Shown in pieces: positions 53,827-62,654 of a stretch of DNA of 64,000 bases. Made by a program: the position numbers and the translations under genes. Each line of letters begins with the position of its first letter. The stretch's first letter is position 1. Under the pieces are notes generated by a model, which searched no databases, was not told where the DNA came from, and saw only the letters and a program-made list of their open reading frames with translations. The stretch comes from Blastococcus tunisiensis (lineage in GTDB: Bacteria > Actinomycetota > Actinomycetes > Mycobacteriales > Geodermatophilaceae): the NCBI RefSeq assembly GCF_900112815.1, contig NZ_FOND01000001.1:342816-406815 (forward strand). Direction: 5' to 3'.

Positions 53827-55773
53827 GTGTCCGTTGGGAAACCCGTCGACGTGACGACCGCGACGCCGGTGCGGATCGCGCACCCGGACCCCGGTCAGGG
53901 CCGGTACACGCTGCTGCGGGCCGTCGAGTCGACGTACCGCGACGGGGCCGAGGAGACCCTGCTCGACATGGTCCGCGGCTCCGAGGACCTCGGATCGCTC
54001 AACGAGGACCTGCACGGCCGGGCCGAGGGATGGGCGCAGCGCTACCACGTCGACCGTCAGCGGGCGAACGTGCTGCGCGCCTTCGAGCTGTCCGGCGCCA
54101 CCCGGGTGCTGGAGGTCGGCGCCGGGTGCGGGGCGATGAGCCGGTACCTCGCCGAGACCTGCACCGCGGTCGACGCGCTGGAGCCGGTGCAGGCGCGGGC
54201 GGCCGTGGCGGCCGCGCGGCTGCGCGACCTGCCGGGCGCCCGGGTGTTCGCCGGGGAGCTGGCCGACCTGCCCGACGAGCCCTCCTACGACCTGATCGTC
54301 GTCATCGGCGTCCTCGAGTACGTGGGCGGCGGGACCGCCGTCCGCGCGCCGTACCTGGACTTCCTCGACCAGATCTCCCGGCGGCTGCTGCCCGGCGGGC
54401 AGCTGCTCCTCGCCATCGAGAACAAGCTGGGCGTCAAGTACTTCGCCGGCTCGCCGGAGGACCACAGCGACCGCGCCTACGACTCCCTCGAGGGATACCC
54501 GGTCGGCTCCCCGGCCCGCACGTTCGACCGCGCCGCCCTCGCTGACCTGTTCCGCGACGCCGGCCTCGCGCCCCGGTTCTTCAGCGCCTTCCCCGACTAC
54601 AAGCTCACCCGCGCCGTCATGGCCGACGAGCTCATGACCGATCCGTCCGGGCTCGCCGCCCGCCTCCCGCGGTTCCCCAGCCCCGACTGGCAGACCGCGC
54701 GCGACTACGGACCGAACGAGGAACTGCTCTGGCGCACGCTCGTCGAGGCCGGGCAGGCGGGCCACTTCGGGAACTCCTTCGTCGTCGTCGCCGAGCCCGG
54801 GCCGGCCGCCGCCGAGCTGTGGCCGGCCCGGCGGCAGGCCGCCTTCTACACGACCGAACGACGCCCGGGACGGTCCACCGAGACCGTGGTGGACCGGGAG
54901 GACGGCGGGCTCACCCTGCACCGCCGGGTCCTGGGCACGCGCCGCGACGAGGGCGGCCCCACCCACCGGGTGACCGGCGGACCGGTCCTCCCGGGGGTGT
55001 CCCTGGTGGAGAGGCTCGCCCTGGACGACGACCCGACGACGGTCGGCGGCCTGCTCAAGGAGTGGCAGCGGCTGGTGGCCGAGTCGGCCCAGGACGCCGA
55101 CGGCGTGGCGCTCGACCTGGTCCCGCACAACCTGCTGCTGGACGAGTCCGGCCGGCTGGCCTACATCGACGACGAGTGGCGCAGCACCGACTGGTCGCCG
55201 GACGACGTGGTGGCGCGTGGGCTCATCTGGCTGGCCGAGCGGCTGTCGGCGACGCCCTCGCCGTGGCAGTCGCGGGCCTCGCGGCGGGCGCTCGCCGACG
55301 AGCTGGCGCGGCTGATCGACTTCCCGCCCACCGGGGAGTGGCTGTCGGCCGCCGTGCGGCGCGAGGCCGAGCTCCAGGTGCAGCTGCTCCGCGTCGGCCC
55401 CGGGGACCCCCGCTACGCCGGGGAGGTGGACCGGACCGCGGCGGAGCTCGCGCACCTGCAGGAGGCGGCGATGCGCCCGCTGCGGCCGACGGTGAACTCG
55501 CTCGTCGCCGAGCGCGAGGCGGCGCGGGCGGAGCTGGCGGCCGTGCGCCGGGACAACGAGGAGCGCCAGGCGGAGATGCGCGAGGACATCACCCGGACGC
55601 ACGCGGCCCTGGCGGCCGCGCACGAGGAGCTCGGCTCGATCCACGGCTCGCTCGGGTTCCGCGCGGTCGTGGGGCTGCGCAACGGCGTCGACCGGATCGC
55701 CCCCGGGGGCACCCGGCGGCGGGCGCTCTACGAGCGGGCGTCGGCCGGCCTGCAGGCGCGTCGTCGTTCCTGA
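53827..55773 (+). CDS. SAM methyltransferase with kinase-like domain and coiled coil (WbdD-like layout)
   Basis: A 648-aa cytosolic protein. Residues ~65-330 are a class I methyltransferase (motif I VLEVGAGCGAMSRYL near 94; VVIGVLEYVG; LLPGGQLLLAIENK). Residues ~340-530 resemble an aminoglycoside-phosphotransferase/kinase-like fold: LDLVPHNLLLDESG (D-x4-N catalytic loop, ~429-434) and LAYIDDEW (metal-binding D, ~448). Residues ~555-605 are Glu/Arg/Ala-rich coiled coil, followed by a basic C-terminus. Methyltransferase, kinase and coiled coil, in that order and next to Wzm/Wzt, is the plan of WbdD, which caps and measures ABC-exported O-antigen in enteric bacteria. The start may instead be GTG 53851 or 53761. 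Homology to WbdD is a hypothesis. Confidence 0.75.
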   Translation: MSVGKPVDVTTATPVRIAHPDPGQGRYTLLRAVESTYRDGAEETLLDMVRGSEDLGSLNEDLHGRAEGWAQRYHVDRQRANVLRAFELSGATRVLEVGAGCGAMSRYLAETCTAVDALEPVQARAAVAAARLRDLPGARVFAGELADLPDEPSYDLIVVIGVLEYVGGGTAVRAPYLDFLDQISRRLLPGGQLLLAIENKLGVKYFAGSPEDHSDRAYDSLEGYPVGSPARTFDRAALADLFRDAGLAPRFFSAFPDYKLTRAVMADELMTDPSGLAARLPRFPSPDWQTARDYGPNEELLWRTLVEAGQAGHFGNSFVVVAEPGPAAAELWPARRQAAFYTTERRPGRSTETVVDREDGGLTLHRRVLGTRRDEGGPTHRVTGGPVLPGVSLVERLALDDDPTTVGGLLKEWQRLVAESAQDADGVALDLVPHNLLLDESGRLAYIDDEWRSTDWSPDDVVARGLIWLAERLSATPSPWQSRASRRALADELARLIDFPPTGEWLSAAVRREAELQVQLLRVGPGDPRYAGEVDRTAAELAHLQEAAMRPLRPTVNSLVAEREAARAELAAVRRDNEERQAEMREDITRTHAALAAAHEELGSIHGSLGFRAVVGLRNGVDRIAPGGTRRRALYERASAGLQARRRS

Positions 55774-55829
55774 CATCCGGCGCCGTCGGTCGCGCCCGTC
55801 GCCGTCCGGGGCGAGCTGCGCACGGAAGG

Positions 55830-55835
55830 TAGAGT
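55830..55835 (+). promoter_or_regulatory. putative -10 upstream of wzm
   Basis: TAGAGT, 26 nt before the GTG of the ABC permease, which has gaggtaa as ribosome site. No clear -35. Confidence 0.3.
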
Positions 55836-55861
55836 CGACGGACGATGCGAGGTAACCGGTC

Positions 55862-56695
55862 GTGAGCGTCATCGGAGACCTCAAGGACTCCCGCGGGCTC
55901 CTGGTCAACCTGACCCTCCGCGAGGTGCGGGGCAAGTACAAGCGCACCCTGCTGGGGCAGGGCTGGTCGCTGCTGAACCCCATCGCCGTCCTGCTGATCT
56001 ACACGCTGGTGTTCGGCTTCGTGCTGCGCGTCCCGGTGCCGATCGGCGAGAACAGCGGCGTGCAGATCTTCGCCCTCTACCTGGCCTGCGGCCTGATCCC
56101 CTGGACCTTCTTCAGCAACTCGGTCACCAGTGGTATGGGGGCGCTGCTCGGCAACGCGAACCTGCTCCGCAAGGTCTACTTCTGGCGACCCACGCTGGTG
56201 GTCGCGTCGGTGTTCGCCTGGGACGTCACGTTCGCCATCGAGCTGCTGGTGCTCATGGCGGCGCTGCTCATCGTGGGGTCGATGCCGCTGCCCTGGCTGC
56301 CGCTGCTGTTGCTGGCCGTCGTCCTGCTGACCGTCTTCGCCCTCGGCATCGCCCTGATGCTGTCGGTGGCGAACGTGTACTTCCGCGACACCCAGCACTT
56401 CGTCAGCATCGGCATGCAGCTGTGGTTCTACGCCACCCCGATCGTCTACCCGTACTCCCTGATCCAGGACCAGGCCGACCGCATGGCGGCCGACGGGAAC
56501 GGGTTCCCCCTGGAGACGATCTACCGGCTCAACCCGATGGAGCGGTTCGTCAGCGTCTTCCGGTCGATGCTCTACGACAACACCTGGCCGCAGTGGGGCG
56601 ACGTGCTGTTCTGCGTCGTGGTGGCCGCCGCCTCGCTGGGCATCGGCATCTGGGTCTTCACCCGGAGCCAGCACCGTCTCGTGGAGGAACTGTGA
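55862..56695 (+). CDS. wzm: polysaccharide ABC transporter permease (Wzm-like, ABC-2)
   Basis: A 277-aa inner-membrane permease with six hydrophobic segments. Start RDLKD-like segment then LTLREVRGKYKRTLLGQGWSLLNP, the amphipathic/first-helix motif typical of Wzm/TagG, and SVANVYFRDTQHFVSIGMQLWFYATPIVYP. With Wzt it moves a finished undecaprenyl-linked glycan across the membrane. The GTG follows gaggtaa; its stop overlaps wzt (GTGA). Confidence 0.93.
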   Translation: MSVIGDLKDSRGLLVNLTLREVRGKYKRTLLGQGWSLLNPIAVLLIYTLVFGFVLRVPVPIGENSGVQIFALYLACGLIPWTFFSNSVTSGMGALLGNANLLRKVYFWRPTLVVASVFAWDVTFAIELLVLMAALLIVGSMPLPWLPLLLLAVVLLTVFALGIALMLSVANVYFRDTQHFVSIGMQLWFYATPIVYPYSLIQDQADRMAADGNGFPLETIYRLNPMERFVSVFRSMLYDNTWPQWGDVLFCVVVAAASLGIGIWVFTRSQHRLVEEL

Positions 56696-57930
56696 GCGCC
56701 GCGCCCGCCGTCGAGGTCGAGGGCGTCGCCAAGCGCTTCCGCATGTACCGGGAGCGCAACCAGTCGCTCAAGGCCGCCCTCATGCGCGGGGGTCGGGCCA
56801 GCTTCGACGAGTACTGGGCGCTCAAGGACGTCTCCTTCGAGATCCCCCAGGGCTCCACGTTCGCCCTGATCGGGGAGAACGGCTCCGGCAAGTCCACCCT
56901 GCTCAAGTGCATCGCCCGGATCCTCGAGCCGGAGCGGGGACGGATCCGCACGCACGGCTCGGTGGCCGCGCTGCTGGAGCTGGGCTCGGGCTTCCACCCG
57001 GAGCTCTCCGGCCGGGAGAACGTCTTCCTCAACGGCTCGATCCTCGGGATGACCAAGCGCGAGCTGGAGCGGAAGTTCGACGAGATCGTCGACTTCGCCG
57101 GCATCGAGCCGTTCATCGACCAGCCGGTCAAGAACTACTCGTCGGGCATGTACATGCGCCTGGGCTTCTCGGTGGCGATCAACGTCGACCCCGACATCCT
57201 GCTGGTCGACGAGGTCCTCGCGGTCGGGGACGCGGCGTTCCAGGAGAAGTGCATGGAGAAGTTCGTGGACTTCCGCCGTGCCGGCAAGACGGTCGTCATC
57301 GTCAGCCACGCCATGGGCTCGATGCGCACGCTGTGCGACCAGGCCGCCTGGCTGGACCGCGGCAGCCTGCTGGACATCGGGCGGGCGGACGCGATCGTGG
57401 ACCGCTACGTCGACAAGGGCCACGAGAAGGGCGTCGCACCGGGGACGGCCGGTGGCGCGAACGCCGAGGCGCGCGTCGGCTCGGGCGAGGCGCGGCTGAC
57501 CACCGTGGAGATGCTGGACGCGTCGGGGACGCCGGCCACCTCGTTCCGGACCGGCGACCCGGTCACGGTGCGCGTGGGCTACGAGTGCACCGAGCGGGTC
57601 GAGCAGCCGGCGTTCGCCCTCGCCATGGACACCGTCGACGGGATGCGCTTCTGGGCGCACCACACCCGCGACGGCGGGCTGGAGCTGCCCTTCATCGAGG
57701 GCACCGGCCACGTCGACCTGGTGATCCCCGCCCTGGCGCTGCAGCCGTACACCATCGACCTCAGCGCGCGGATCCTCGACCACACGCTGACCCACACCTA
57801 CGACTTCCGGCGGCACTGCTACCGGTTCGTCGTCGAGACCGGCGACCACCGGGAGTCCGGCGGGGTGGTGGCCCTCGGCGGTCGCTGGACCGCCGACCTG
57901 CCGGCGTCCGCGTCGGAGACCGCCGTCTGA
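56692..57930 (+). CDS. wzt: polysaccharide ABC transporter ATPase with C-terminal glycan-binding domain (Wzt-like)
   Basis: A 412-aa ATPase: Walker A LIGENGSGKST near residue 60, signature NYSSGMYMRLGFS near 143, Walker B PDILLVDEVLAVGD near 165, and H-loop VSHAMGSM. Residues ~255-412 form an extra domain (RLTTVEMLDASGTPATSFRTG, TVDGMRFWAHHTRDGGL, IDLSARILDHTLTHTYDF), matching the Wzt C-terminal beta-sandwich that in Gram-negatives recognises the capped end of the chain. Its presence implies an end-modified polymer. TagH-type exporters without it do not need a cap. It overlaps wzm by 4 nt. Confidence 0.92.
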   Translation: MSAAPAVEVEGVAKRFRMYRERNQSLKAALMRGGRASFDEYWALKDVSFEIPQGSTFALIGENGSGKSTLLKCIARILEPERGRIRTHGSVAALLELGSGFHPELSGRENVFLNGSILGMTKRELERKFDEIVDFAGIEPFIDQPVKNYSSGMYMRLGFSVAINVDPDILLVDEVLAVGDAAFQEKCMEKFVDFRRAGKTVVIVSHAMGSMRTLCDQAAWLDRGSLLDIGRADAIVDRYVDKGHEKGVAPGTAGGANAEARVGSGEARLTTVEMLDASGTPATSFRTGDPVTVRVGYECTERVEQPAFALAMDTVDGMRFWAHHTRDGGLELPFIEGTGHVDLVIPALALQPYTIDLSARILDHTLTHTYDFRRHCYRFVVETGDHRESGGVVALGGRWTADLPASASETAV

Positions 57931-57946
57931 TGGAGGCCACCGCCTG

Positions 57947-60454
57947 ATGCCCGTGGAGCCGCTCGTCTCCGTCGTCCTCGTGAACTACAAGGGCGCCGAC
58001 GACACGATCACCTGCCTGAAGTCCTTCCAGCAGGTCGACTGGCCCGCCGAGTCCCTCGAGCTGATCGTCGTGGACAACGACTCCGGCGGGGACGACGCCG
58101 AACGGATCCGCCGCGAGGTGCCGTCGGCCGTCGTCGTCGAGGCCGGCGACAACACCGGCTTCGCCGGCGGCTGCAACACCGGTGTGCGGCACGCCCGCGG
58201 CGAGATCGTCGGCTTCATCAACAACGACGCGCGGCCGGCTCCGCAGTGGATCCGGGCGGCCGTGGACGTGCTGGCGCACGACCGGTCGGTGGCGTCGGTG
58301 GCCAGCAAGGTCCTCGACTGGGACGGCACCCACATCGACTACGTCGACGGCTCGCTGACCTGGTTCGGCATGGGCTACAAGCGCGAGGTCGAACGTCCCG
58401 ACACCGGGGAGTGGGACACCCCGCACGACGTCCTGTTCGGCACCGGGGCGGCGATGTTCGTCCGGAAGGACGTCTACGAGACCGTCGGCGGGTTCGACGA
58501 GCGCTTTTTCATGTTCTACGAGGACGTCGACCTCGGGTGGCGGCTCAACCTGCTCGGCTGGCGGGTGCGGTACGAGCCCACGTCCGTGGCGTTCCACAAG
58601 CACCACGCCTCGATGAACAAGTTCGGCAGCTACCGGGAGACGTTCCTCCTCGAGCGCAACGCCCTGTTCAGCATGATCAAGAACTACGGCGACGTGGCCC
58701 TGGCGAAGACCCTCGCCCCGGCCCTGCTGCTGGCCGTGACCCGGGCGGTGGAGCGCGGCGAGATCGACCCGGGCGCCCTGGACCTGAAGCGGTCGCCCGG
58801 CGGCGACGACGTCGGCGAGATGCCCGTACCGAAGGTGACGATGGCCGGGCTCCTGGCCATCGCCGACGCGGCCACCGACATCGACGGGCTGTGGGCCGAG
58901 CGCGACCGGCTGCAGGCCCAGCGCCGCCGAAGCGACCTCGAGCTGGCCCCGCTGTTCCGCCAGGCCATCGAGCCGGCCTTCCCGCTGCCCCGGTACCTGA
59001 AGGCCCACGGCGAGCTGGTGGACCTGTTCGGCATCGGCGAGCTGTTCGCCACCCGCCGCCGGATCGTGGTGATCACCGGCGACCCGCTCGCCGCGAAGAT
59101 GGCCGGGCCGGCCATGCGTGCGTGGGCCATCTCGGAGCACCTGGCGGAGGAGCACGACGTCCGCCTGGTCTCGACCAGCTCGGCGAGCATCACGCACCCG
59201 AAGGTGTCGGTGTCGGCGGTCTCCACCCCCGACCAGCTGCGGCCGCACGAGGCGTGGGCCGACATCATCGTGTTCCAGGGCTTCGCGATGGCCTCCGCCC
59301 CGTGGCTGGCCCGCTCCGGCAAGATCATCGTCTGCGACATCTACGACCCCATGCACCTGGAGCAGCTCGAGCAGACGCGCGGCCAGGAAGGCGACCAGCG
59401 CACCCGCGACGTCGCCAACACCACGACCGTGCTGAACCAGCAGCTGGCCCGGGGCGACTTCTTCCTGTGCGCCAGCGAGAAGCAGCGGCACTTCTGGCTC
59501 GGGCAGATGGCCGGGGTCGGGCGGCTCAACCCGTCGAACTACGACGCCGACTCCTCGCTGAACTCGCTTCTCGCCGTGGTCCCGTTCGGGCTGAGCTCGG
59601 TCCCGCCGCGGCGCACCCGGCCCGCGATCAAGGGCGTGGTCCCGGGCATCAGCGAGAGCGACAAGGTCGTCATCTGGGCCGGCGGCGTCTACAACTGGTT
59701 CGACCCGCTGACCCTGGTGCGCGCCGTCGACCAGCTGCGCCACCGGCGGCCCGATCTCCGGATGTTCTTCCTCGGCATGCGCAATCCCAACCCGCACGTG
59801 CCCGAGATGCGGATGGCCGCGGCCACCCGCGAGCTGTCGGACTCCCTCGGGCTCACCGGCACGCACGTGTTTTTCAACGAGGAATGGGTCGACATCGACG
59901 ACCGGCAGAACTACCTGCTGGACGCCGACGTCGGGGTCAGCACGCACTTCCAGCACGTGGAGACCACCTTCGCGTTCCGCACCCGGATGCTGGACTACCT
60001 CTGGGCGGACCTGCCCATCGTGGCCACGGGCGGCGACACGTTCGGCGACCTGATCGCCGCCGAGGGGCTCGGCGTGACGGTGGGGGAGCAGGACGTCGAC
60101 GCCCTCGCCGAGGCGCTGGAGCGGACCCTCTACGACGAGGAGTTCGCCGCCTCCTGCCGGCAGGCCGTCGACCGGGTGCGCGGCGAGTACTCGTGGGAGA
60201 CGGCGCTGCGCCCGCTGATGGAGTTCTGCCGGGCGCCGCGCCGCGCGCCGGACCTCCAGGTCCCCGACGCCAAGGGCCGGGAGCGGTCGCTGGTGCCCGG
60301 CCGGCTCCTCGACACCGGCTACCAGCCGTCCCTGCGCGGCGATGCCGGCCTGGTCCGGCAGTACCTGGCCGAGGGCGGGCCGACCGAGCTGGCCCGGCGG
60401 GTCGTCGGCCGGGTCCGCCGCCGGACCGTCGAGCGGCTGCGCGGCGGGAGCTGA
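57947..60454 (+). CDS. two-domain glycosyltransferase (GT2 + GT-B)
   Basis: An 835-aa bifunctional protein. Residues 1-270 are a GT2 rhamnosyltransferase-like domain (SVVLVNYKGADDTITCLKSF, VVDNDSGG, FINNDARPAP, MFYEDVDLGWRLNLLGWRV). Residues ~365-760 are a GT-B domain (RIVVITGDPLAAKMAGPAMR, VIWAGGVYNWFDPLTLVRAV, MFFLGMRNPNPHVPEM, RMLDYLWADLPIVATGGDTF, where GT4 enzymes usually have an E-x7-E). Between them lies a ~60-residue linker. Two linkages could be made by one protein, as in bacterial heteropolymer repeat synthesis. It begins 16 nt after wzt. Sugar donors are not predictable, although GT2 members of this type often use dTDP-rhamnose. Confidence 0.88.
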   Translation: MPVEPLVSVVLVNYKGADDTITCLKSFQQVDWPAESLELIVVDNDSGGDDAERIRREVPSAVVVEAGDNTGFAGGCNTGVRHARGEIVGFINNDARPAPQWIRAAVDVLAHDRSVASVASKVLDWDGTHIDYVDGSLTWFGMGYKREVERPDTGEWDTPHDVLFGTGAAMFVRKDVYETVGGFDERFFMFYEDVDLGWRLNLLGWRVRYEPTSVAFHKHHASMNKFGSYRETFLLERNALFSMIKNYGDVALAKTLAPALLLAVTRAVERGEIDPGALDLKRSPGGDDVGEMPVPKVTMAGLLAIADAATDIDGLWAERDRLQAQRRRSDLELAPLFRQAIEPAFPLPRYLKAHGELVDLFGIGELFATRRRIVVITGDPLAAKMAGPAMRAWAISEHLAEEHDVRLVSTSSASITHPKVSVSAVSTPDQLRPHEAWADIIVFQGFAMASAPWLARSGKIIVCDIYDPMHLEQLEQTRGQEGDQRTRDVANTTTVLNQQLARGDFFLCASEKQRHFWLGQMAGVGRLNPSNYDADSSLNSLLAVVPFGLSSVPPRRTRPAIKGVVPGISESDKVVIWAGGVYNWFDPLTLVRAVDQLRHRRPDLRMFFLGMRNPNPHVPEMRMAAATRELSDSLGLTGTHVFFNEEWVDIDDRQNYLLDADVGVSTHFQHVETTFAFRTRMLDYLWADLPIVATGGDTFGDLIAAEGLGVTVGEQDVDALAEALERTLYDEEFAASCRQAVDRVRGEYSWETALRPLMEFCRAPRRAPDLQVPDAKGRERSLVPGRLLDTGYQPSLRGDAGLVRQYLAEGGPTELARRVVGRVRRRTVERLRGGS

Positions 60455-60466
60455 CCGGCTCCTCGC

Positions 60467-61528
60467 TCAGTCCTCGACGAGCAGGCCGGCGGTGACCCGG
60501 GGCGGCACCGCCGCGGTGCGCCGCAGCGCCCGCCGCCGGCGCAGCATGCGGGGGAGCAGCCGGAGGAACGAGCCGTAGGCCCGCAGCCGCGTGGTGGTCA
60601 TCGCGCGGCCGGGCCCCTCGTGCACGGTCAGCGAGGCCACCGTCAGCGGGTAGCGCAGCGCCGCCCGCCAGGCGAGCGCCGCCGGCGCGTTCTTCGCCAG
60701 CACCAGCAGCCGGTTGCGGTCGTCGTGGAAGCGGAACAGCCGGGAGCGGAGGTCGCTGCTCGCCCCGTGGGCGTGGCGGACGACGGACGACGGCTCGTAG
60801 CGCACCGTCCACCCCGCGGCGCGCAGCCGCCAGGACAGGTCGGTGTCCTCGTAGTAGAGGAAGAGGTCCGGGTCGAAGTTCCCCACCTCGGCCACGGCGT
60901 CCATCCGCAGCAGCACGGCCGCGCCGCAGAACGCGAACACCTCCGGCGGCGGCTCGTCCCCGCCGTCCGGCCGCAGCCAGCCGCGGTCCCGCCCGTAGCC
61001 GCCGCGCGTCACCTCGTTGCCGGTGGAGTTCACCAGGTCGACGGGGCCCGCCGGGTCCGGCCGGTAGACGCCCGCCGCGGTGACGACGTCCCCGGCCGCG
61101 GGTGCTCCGGCGGTGGCCGGGGACAGCAGCCGGAAGCGCGGGCGCAGCAGCACCTTGGCGGTGACCGCGGCGACGCGCCCGGCGTCCGGGGCCTCGACCG
61201 CCCGCACCAGCGCACCCAGGAAGTCCGGCTCGGGGACCGCGTCGTTGTTGAGCAGAACCGCGTACGGGGTGCGCACCTGGGCGAGGCCCAGGTGGGCGCC
61301 GCCGGCGAACCCCGTGTTGACCGGCGAGGTCAGCACCTCGACGTCGGGGTGGGCGCGGGCCAGGTGCGCGAGCGTGCCGTCGGTCGAGGCGTTGTCGACG
61401 ACGAGGACGCGCCACAGCGCCGGGTCGAGCCGCTGGCGGGCCAGGCCGCCCAGGCAGTCGTCGAGCAGGTGCACGCCGTTCCAGGTGACCACCACGACGG
61501 TGACCAGCGGCCGTGCCGCCTCGGTCAC
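60467..61528 (-). CDS. GT2 glycosyltransferase (rhamnosyltransferase-like)
   Basis: A 353-aa glycosyltransferase family 2 protein: TVVVVTWNGVHLLDDCLGGL, VVDNASTDGTLAHL, NTGFAGGAHLGL, LLNNDAVPEPD (metal site) and LFLYYEDTDLSWRLRAAGW. The pattern resembles WbbL, which adds rhamnose in the mycobacterial linkage unit; Rv3265c lies at the same end of the syntenic region. The C-terminal ~50 residues are basic and amphipathic, possibly membrane-binding. GTG start overlaps the upstream GT4 gene stop (GTGA). Donor sugar inferred. Confidence 0.9.
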   Translation of the reverse strand: MTEAARPLVTVVVVTWNGVHLLDDCLGGLARQRLDPALWRVLVVDNASTDGTLAHLARAHPDVEVLTSPVNTGFAGGAHLGLAQVRTPYAVLLNNDAVPEPDFLGALVRAVEAPDAGRVAAVTAKVLLRPRFRLLSPATAGAPAAGDVVTAAGVYRPDPAGPVDLVNSTGNEVTRGGYGRDRGWLRPDGGDEPPPEVFAFCGAAVLLRMDAVAEVGNFDPDLFLYYEDTDLSWRLRAAGWTVRYEPSSVVRHAHGASSDLRSRLFRFHDDRNRLLVLAKNAPAALAWRAALRYPLTVASLTVHEGPGRAMTTTRLRAYGSFLRLLPRMLRRRRALRRTAAVPPRVTAGLLVED

Positions 61529-62604
61529 GCCCGCGACCGCTCGTAGGCGCCGACCGTCCGGCGGGCGCACTCGGTCCAGGTGTGCCCGACCGCCCACTCC
61601 CGGGCGGCGGCCACGCTCCCGGGCCGGCGCGGGGGGAGGGCCAGCAGCGCAGCGGCCCACGCGTCCACGTCGGTGGGCGGCACCAGCCGGGCGTGGCCCC
61701 CCGCGACCTCCCGGTGCACCGGCAGGTCGCTGGCGAGGACCGGGGTGCCGGCCGCCATCGCCTCCAGCACGGGCAGGCCGAACCCCTCGTAGTGCGACGG
61801 GAGCGCCGCGGCGGCCGCACGGGCGACCAGGGCGCGCAGGTCGCCCGGGTCCAGCCAGCCGGTGAGGTGGACGCCGGGGCGTGCGGGCAGCTCCGGGCCC
61901 CAGCCGACCGGGCCGGCGATGACCAGGTCGGGCACCTCGCCCGCCGCCCGGGCCCGGGCGTGCGCGTCGAGCAGGGTGGTCAGGTTCTTCCGGGGCTCGC
62001 GGGTGCCGGTGAACAGGACGAACCGGCCCGGCAGCCCCCGGGAGGTGAGCCACGCGTCGTCGGCCGGCACCGCCTGCGCCCATGCCGGGTCGACGCCCAG
62101 GGGGGTGGCGACCACCCGCTCCGCCGGCAGCCCGTAGGCCTCCCGGACCTCGTCGGCGACCGCCCGGCTGGGGGTGACGACGATCGCGGCCGTGTTCCGC
62201 AGCGCGCGGGGCACCAGGTCGGTGTACCGCGCCACGGCCGGGGTGACCCACTGCGGGTGACGCAGGTAGGTGAGGTCGTGGACCGTGACCACCGACCGCG
62301 CCCGCAGCGACGGGGGCGCCACGAAGTTCGTGGCGTGGAAGACGTCGACGTTCCCGGCGAAGACCTCCACCGGGGGCAGCGGGGTCCGCGCCCACGCGGC
62401 CTGCAGCAGCCGTGCGGGCGCGGGCACGTGTCGCCAGGTCACCGCGCTGGGCAGGCCGTCCGGCCGGCCGCCGGCCCGCAGGGTGAACGGCACCGCGCGG
62501 GGCCGGTGCCCGAGGTCGGCGAGCCCGGCCAGCAGGCCGCGCACGTACGTCCCGACTCCCGTTGCGGTCCCCAGCAGGGGGGTCCCGTCCACCGCGATCC
62601 TCAT
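61525..62604 (-). CDS. GT4 glycosyltransferase
   Basis: A 359-aa GT-B glycosyltransferase: MRIAVDGTPLLGTATGVGTY, VVTVHDLTYLRHPQW, VVTPSRAVADEVREAYG, LFTGTREPRKNLTTLL and the E-x7-E donor-binding motif in HYEGFGLPVLEAMAAGTPV. The first ATG, 62613, would add MVP. It is head-to-head with the next GT4 gene (50 nt apart) and precedes the GT2 gene on the same strand. Confidence 0.9.
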   Translation of the reverse strand: MRIAVDGTPLLGTATGVGTYVRGLLAGLADLGHRPRAVPFTLRAGGRPDGLPSAVTWRHVPAPARLLQAAWARTPLPPVEVFAGNVDVFHATNFVAPPSLRARSVVTVHDLTYLRHPQWVTPAVARYTDLVPRALRNTAAIVVTPSRAVADEVREAYGLPAERVVATPLGVDPAWAQAVPADDAWLTSRGLPGRFVLFTGTREPRKNLTTLLDAHARARAAGEVPDLVIAGPVGWGPELPARPGVHLTGWLDPGDLRALVARAAAAALPSHYEGFGLPVLEAMAAGTPVLASDLPVHREVAGGHARLVPPTDVDAWAAALLALPPRRPGSVAAAREWAVGHTWTECARRTVGAYERSRA

Positions 62605-62641
62605 CGGCACCATCTCAGCACGGGTGCCCGCCGCCGCCGTC

Positions 62642-62647
62642 TAGGGT
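62642..62647 (+). promoter_or_regulatory. putative -10 of leaderless GT4 gene
   Basis: TAGGGT ends 7 nt before the GTG at 62655. Confidence 0.45.
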
Positions 62648-62654
62648 CGGGGCC

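Noticed and set aside
57761-59956. 730-codon leftward frame opposite the two-domain glycosyltransferase
   Set aside because: No domain features; the plus-strand frame shows GT motifs throughout.
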